Assembly (NCBI GenBank): GCA_010909165.1
Contig: VJWM01000178.1
Coordinates: 248,001 to 312,000, forward strand
DNA from: Anthoceros angustus
Taxonomy: Eukaryota > Streptophyta > Anthocerotopsida > Anthocerotales > Anthocerotaceae
Length of the DNA: 64,000 nucleotides
Direction: 5' to 3'
Shown here: positions 60,754 to 64,000 of the stretch, piece by piece
Numbering within the stretch: position 1 is the stretch's first letter
How the letters are laid out: each line of letters starts with the position of its first letter
The notes under the pieces: generated by a model
Seen by the model: only the letters and a program-made list of their open reading frames with translations
What the model was told of the DNA's origin: nothing
Databases searched by the model: none
Program-made: the position numbers and the translations under genes

Positions 60754-60775
60754 GCGCAAGCCTGAGCGCAGGAGC
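59785..60775. other. Intergenic, with simple repeats before the receptor kinase
   Basis: 3' region of the RBBP6-like gene and promoter or leader of the LRR kinase. It contains CCCCGA and CCCATG units at about 60258-60303 and a GAGCAG tract at 60683-60753. Open frames here are short or made of the repeats. Confidence 0.5.
60683..60753 (+). repeat. GAGCAG hexanucleotide repeat, about 11 units, just before the receptor-kinase start
   Basis: The tract ends 23 bases before the ATG at 60776 and most likely lies in the 5' leader. In one frame it would encode alternating Glu-Gln, but that frame (60435-60809) does not join the kinase frame. Confidence 0.9.
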
Positions 60776-63013
60776 ATGGGCCGGGGCCGGGGGCTGTCTC
60801 CCAGGATAGCCTTGAACCTCAGCTTCTTGTTCTGCTTCTTGTGGGCGGCAGTGCCGGGGCAGGGGGACGGGCAGGACCTCATTCCCAACGACCTGCAGGC
60901 GCTGCTGGCCATCAAGCAGGCCTTCTCCGACCCGAATAACGCGCTGCAGAGCTGGAACGGGAGCGGGAGCGGGTCCTGCCAGGGCCGCTGGGCCGGGGTG
61001 ACATGCGCGGCCGGGGAGGTGACTGTTCTGCAGCTGGCGGGGCTGGGGCTCGGGGGGAACCTTTCGGACCAGGTGGGGCAGCTCAAGAACCTGCGCAAGT
61101 TCAATGTGCACACCAACAACATCCAGGGCCCCATCCCGCCGTCTTTGTGGAGCCTGCCGTATCTGAGGGCCGTGTATCTGAACAAGAATGGCTTCACCGG
61201 GGAGATTCCTTCCGGGCTCGGGAGCTCCTCTCTGCTGCAGCGGCTCGACTTCAGCTCCAACCAGCTCACCGGAAGCATTCCTGAGGGCCTCGCAGCGTCC
61301 ACCAGGCTGCTGTATGTGAACGTGAGCGACAACATGCTGTCAGGGCCGGTGCCCAAGGACTGGGCCCTCAACCCGTCTGTGCAGGTCGTGTCTGCTTCCA
61401 GGAATGCGCTTTCGGGGCCCGTCGCGCAGCGGTGGAGCAGCTACCGGCTCCAGGTGCTGGAATTGCATGGCAACAGCCTGACTGGGAGCTTGCCCTTGGA
61501 CATGGGGTCTGCCACCTCTGCCATCATCCTGGACCTGGGGGATAATGACTTCTCTGGGAAGCTGCCTTCGGAGCTGGGATTGCTCACCTCGCTGCAGGTG
61601 CTCGATCTGTCCAGGAACCAGCTCACTGGCTCCATTCCCGACTCGTTCGGGGGTCTGTTCAACCTCACGTTCCTGGACCTGTCGCAGAACAGCCTCTCGG
61701 GCTCCATTCCTGGCTCCCTCAGCCGGCTGCCTGACCTGCAGACCTTCAACGTGTCCTACAACGACCTCAGTGGCTCCATCCCGATGCTGGACCAGAGCTT
61801 TCCCAGCAGCTCTTTCGTAGGGAACGTGGGACTGTGCGGAGGGGAGGTCTCTAAGGTGTGTTCCGGGAAGAAGAAGAGGAGACTGAGTACTCTGGCATGG
61901 GTCGGCATCGCTGTGGGGATAGCCGTTTGCTCCATAGCCCTATGCATCTGCTTCCTTCTCTTGTGCAGCGGGAAGAGGAGGGGACCTAGGAGAGGGGGCG
62001 GGGGAGGGCTGATGGGCCAGGCTGGGAAGCGGCCGGAGGAGTCCCCTAGCAGCGAGGGGGATGTGGGAGGGAAGCTGGTGCATTTCGATGGCCCTCTGGC
62101 CTTCAGCGTGGATGACCTTCTGCGAGCAACGGCAGAGGTTTTGGGGAAGAGCTCCTACGGGACGGTGTACAAGGCAACTCTGGAGGACGGGACTAGCGTT
62201 GCTGTCAAGAGGTTGAGGGAAGGGATCGTGAAGGGGCAGAGGGAGTTCGAGACAGAGATCCAGGGGCTGGGTGCTATGCGGCATCCCAACCTGCTGGCTC
62301 TGAGAGCGTACTACTGGGGCCCCAAGGAGGAGAAGCTGCTGGTGTATGACTTCATGCCTCTGGGGAGCCTGGCAGCGTTGTTGCATGGGAGCAGGGGCCC
62401 GCAGACGCCTTTGGGCTGGAGCACAAGGCTCAAGATCGCCACCGGCACTGCCCGGGGGCTGGCATTCCTGCATGCCAAGGAGAGGATTGTGCATGGCAAC
62501 CTCACGTCCAGCAACATTCTGCTGGATCGCCACATGTGTCCCCAGATCTCCGACTACGGCCTCTCCAGAGTCATGACCACGTCTGCCAACTCCACCGTCA
62601 TCTCCACAGCCGGGGCTCTGGGGTACAGGGCCCCGGAGCTCACCAAGCTCAAGAAGGCCACCTTCAAGTCCGACGTCTACAGCTTCGGGGTCATCCTGCT
62701 GGAGCTTCTCACAGGCAAGGCTCCCTCCGACCCCATGACAGGCACCAACCTCCAGTCGGCGGACACCACTCTCCCCGACTGGGTTACATCCGTGGTGAAG
62801 GAGGAGTGGACCAACGAGGTGTTCGACTTGGACCTGATGAAGGAGTCTCCTCCCGAAGATGAGCTGCTCACCACTCTGCAGCTAGCCATGAACTGCGTGG
62901 CTGGAGCTCCCAGCACCAGGCCCGACATCGAGGAGGTGGTGAGGCACCTCGGGGATCTCGCCAGCACTCCCTCCCCTAACCAGCAACCACTCCATGCCCG
63001 CCATCAGCTATAA
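60776..63013 (+). CDS. LRR receptor-like kinase, IMK2/MRLK type (LRR-III), atypical kinase
   Basis: 745 residues in one exon; some family members have a single intron. The order is a signal peptide ([16 protein letters not shown]), an LRR N-terminal cap ([18 protein letters not shown]), about 8-9 leucine-rich repeats (for example [18 protein letters not shown]) and a GLCGG cap. A transmembrane segment ([20 protein letters not shown], about residues 370-392), a basic stop and a kinase domain (about 455-725) follow. The glycine loop ([12 protein letters not shown]) and VAVK lysine are kept. The catalytic loop, however, reads VHGNLTSSN instead of HRDxxxxN, and DFG reads DYG (ISDYGLSR). This matches IMK2-like proteins, so it is an inherited atypical kinase or pseudokinase. 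It sits in the plasma membrane; its ligand is unknown. Confidence 0.92.
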   Translation: MGRGRGLSPRIALNLSFLFCFLWAAVPGQGDGQDLIPNDLQALLAIKQAFSDPNNALQSWNGSGSGSCQGRWAGVTCAAGEVTVLQLAGLGLGGNLSDQVGQLKNLRKFNVHTNNIQGPIPPSLWSLPYLRAVYLNKNGFTGEIPSGLGSSSLLQRLDFSSNQLTGSIPEGLAASTRLLYVNVSDNMLSGPVPKDWALNPSVQVVSASRNALSGPVAQRWSSYRLQVLELHGNSLTGSLPLDMGSATSAIILDLGDNDFSGKLPSELGLLTSLQVLDLSRNQLTGSIPDSFGGLFNLTFLDLSQNSLSGSIPGSLSRLPDLQTFNVSYNDLSGSIPMLDQSFPSSSFVGNVGLCGGEVSKVCSGKKKRRLSTLAWVGIAVGIAVCSIALCICFLLLCSGKRRGPRRGGGGGLMGQAGKRPEESPSSEGDVGGKLVHFDGPLAFSVDDLLRATAEVLGKSSYGTVYKATLEDGTSVAVKRLREGIVKGQREFETEIQGLGAMRHPNLLALRAYYWGPKEEKLLVYDFMPLGSLAALLHGSRGPQTPLGWSTRLKIATGTARGLAFLHAKERIVHGNLTSSNILLDRHMCPQISDYGLSRVMTTSANSTVISTAGALGYRAPELTKLKKATFKSDVYSFGVILLELLTGKAPSDPMTGTNLQSADTTLPDWVTSVVKEEWTNEVFDLDLMKESPPEDELLTTLQLAMNCVAGAPSTRPDIEEVVRHLGDLASTPSPNQQPLHARHQL

Positions 63014-63747
63014 GGAGCCCATCATTCTTTCAATTCGTGTTTGCACTTGCCTGGATCTCTTATCTAGTCTAGTCAGCTTCTGCTTCATTCAGCGGATTTG
63101 TTGCATTTTTCTCTAGCTTTCTCCTCGGTCGACATGCCGACAGAAAGGTCTTCCAGTTGTCACACCATGTATGTACCAAGTATTTCGAGATTGTTTCTCC
63201 TTCGCACGCATTTCCTCGATTTCTCCGTCTCCTACCCAACACGCAAACACAGCACAGTGTAGATTTTTCATACCGGTGCGATTTTTCGTACCGGTGTGAT
63301 TTTTCGTACCCATACATCAAGCAGAATCCCTGTAGACACGAGGGAACGTTGTTGTACAGCTCCGGGTGTGGTGGACTGGAAGCTGGGTTATGTTTCCCCT
63401 CACAAATGCAGATGCCATGGCGGCACTCGGTTTGTAGGCATGCACACCACGGGATGCTCTTGCGGCCTTTGCTCCGACTCAGGCCGGTGTCCCAGTGACC
63501 CTGCCAGTGGTGTAGCTTGCCATCTCCTCCTTGTTATTTACTCACTTCACCCTCGACTCCCGTTTGCAGATGCCGGCTCAACCTAGAAGTAGGGAGTTCT
63601 TGGCAGCTCCAGTCTCGTCGCCTTCTGCCTCTCGCGCGGTCAGGTGCTACTGAATTCAAGGCACGAGCTGCACGGAGATACAGGGGCAAGGGGATGCTCC
63701 CGGAGATCTTGCCTCGATTGTTACGACGAGCTACCAGTCTCGCCACC
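63014..63747. other. Intergenic, with a short tandem repeat
   Basis: At about 63266-63312 a 17-base unit of the form TTTTTCGTACCGGTGTGA is repeated about three times. No gene is called. The promoter of the following phosphoesterase gene should lie here. Confidence 0.6.
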
Positions 63748-64000
63748 ATGAGGGTGTACGTGATTTCTGACTTGCATACGGACTTCGAGGCCAACATGGA
63801 TTGGGTGAAGAGGCTCTCGCCAGACTTGTATCTCCAGGATGCCCTGATTGTTGCCGGAGACGTATCAGAAGATTTCCAAGTTTTCAAGGACACCATGAGG
63901 GCGTTGAAAGGACTGTTCAAGCATGTTTTTTTCGTTCCGGGAAATCATGATCTATGGTGCCGAGGAAATGGGGAGGAGCAATGTGTGAGATGACTCGCCT
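63748..64000 (+). CDS. Calcineurin-like metallophosphoesterase, 5' part
   Basis: The ATG at 63748 sits in a strong context (GCCACCATGA) and starts MRVYVISDLHTDFEANMDW. An in-frame ATG at 63694 would add 18 residues, possibly a targeting peptide. Metal-binding motifs of the family are visible: D-x-H in SDLHTD, GD in VAGDVSED, and GNHD in VPGNHDLWCR. The frame appears to stop at 63991-63993. The site GCAAT/GTGTGAG just before it looks like a splice donor, so the gene very probably continues past the window. Plant homologues are small cytosolic or organellar phosphoesterases without an assigned substrate. Confidence 0.8.

Noticed and set aside
60511-61371. 286-codon minus-strand frame
   Set aside because: It is antisense to the LRR receptor-kinase coding region and to the GAGCAG repeat, with no motif.

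Overview
The window is nuclear DNA of a land plant. Most genes are split by short GT-AG introns, commonly about 60-150 bases. The gene set is plant-typical: a cellulose synthase catalytic subunit, an organelle-type PPR protein with an E+ tail, DUF26 secreted proteins, a potato-inhibitor-I protein, and an IMK2-like LRR receptor kinase. Dense spacing, short introns, a CapA-like gene and the PPR repeat style (a conserved short insertion in each PLS triplet) fit a seedless plant such as a lycophyte, fern or bryophyte. I cannot name the genus.

Layout. 1-579: 3' part of a CapA/PgsA-like gene. 580-3358: gene-poor, with tRNA-Tyr-like relics. 3359-6426: tyrosyl-DNA phosphodiesterase 1 (TDP1). 6734-7474: secreted two-domain inhibitor-I protein, followed by a broken copy at about 8744-9277. 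9759-10129: small membrane protein. 10381-13677: intronless PPR protein. 13678-22000: long gene-free stretch with simple repeats and small duplications. 22982-27662: CESA. 29490-31470: DCN1-like cullin neddylation factor. 31640-32008 and 33402-33896 (minus strand): two DUF26 secreted proteins. 34403-35785 (minus): proteasome lid deubiquitinase RPN11. About 36650-44190: GC- and purine-rich, internally repetitive, retroelement-like block. 44261-53645: AT-rich duplications (two units of about 2.8-3.2 kb, then two of about 1.69 kb). 54202-59784: RBBP6/PQT3-like E3 ligase. 60776-63013: LRR receptor-like kinase. 63748-64000: start of a calcineurin-like phosphoesterase, cut by the window edge.

These are independent single plant genes, not an operon. 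Three belong to the ubiquitin/NEDD8-proteasome field (DCN1-like, RPN11, RBBP6-like). The inhibitor-I and DUF26 proteins look like secreted apoplastic proteins.

The least explained part is 36.6-53.7 kb. The GC-rich block carries tandem modules that look like a frame-broken coiled-coil protein. The AT-rich block carries three copies of a short secreted cysteine-containing reading frame, only one of which is open. Duplicate copies there differ mainly by small indels, many at CAG/CTG/CCG-type sites. That may be real decay or a sequencing artefact at methylated sites.
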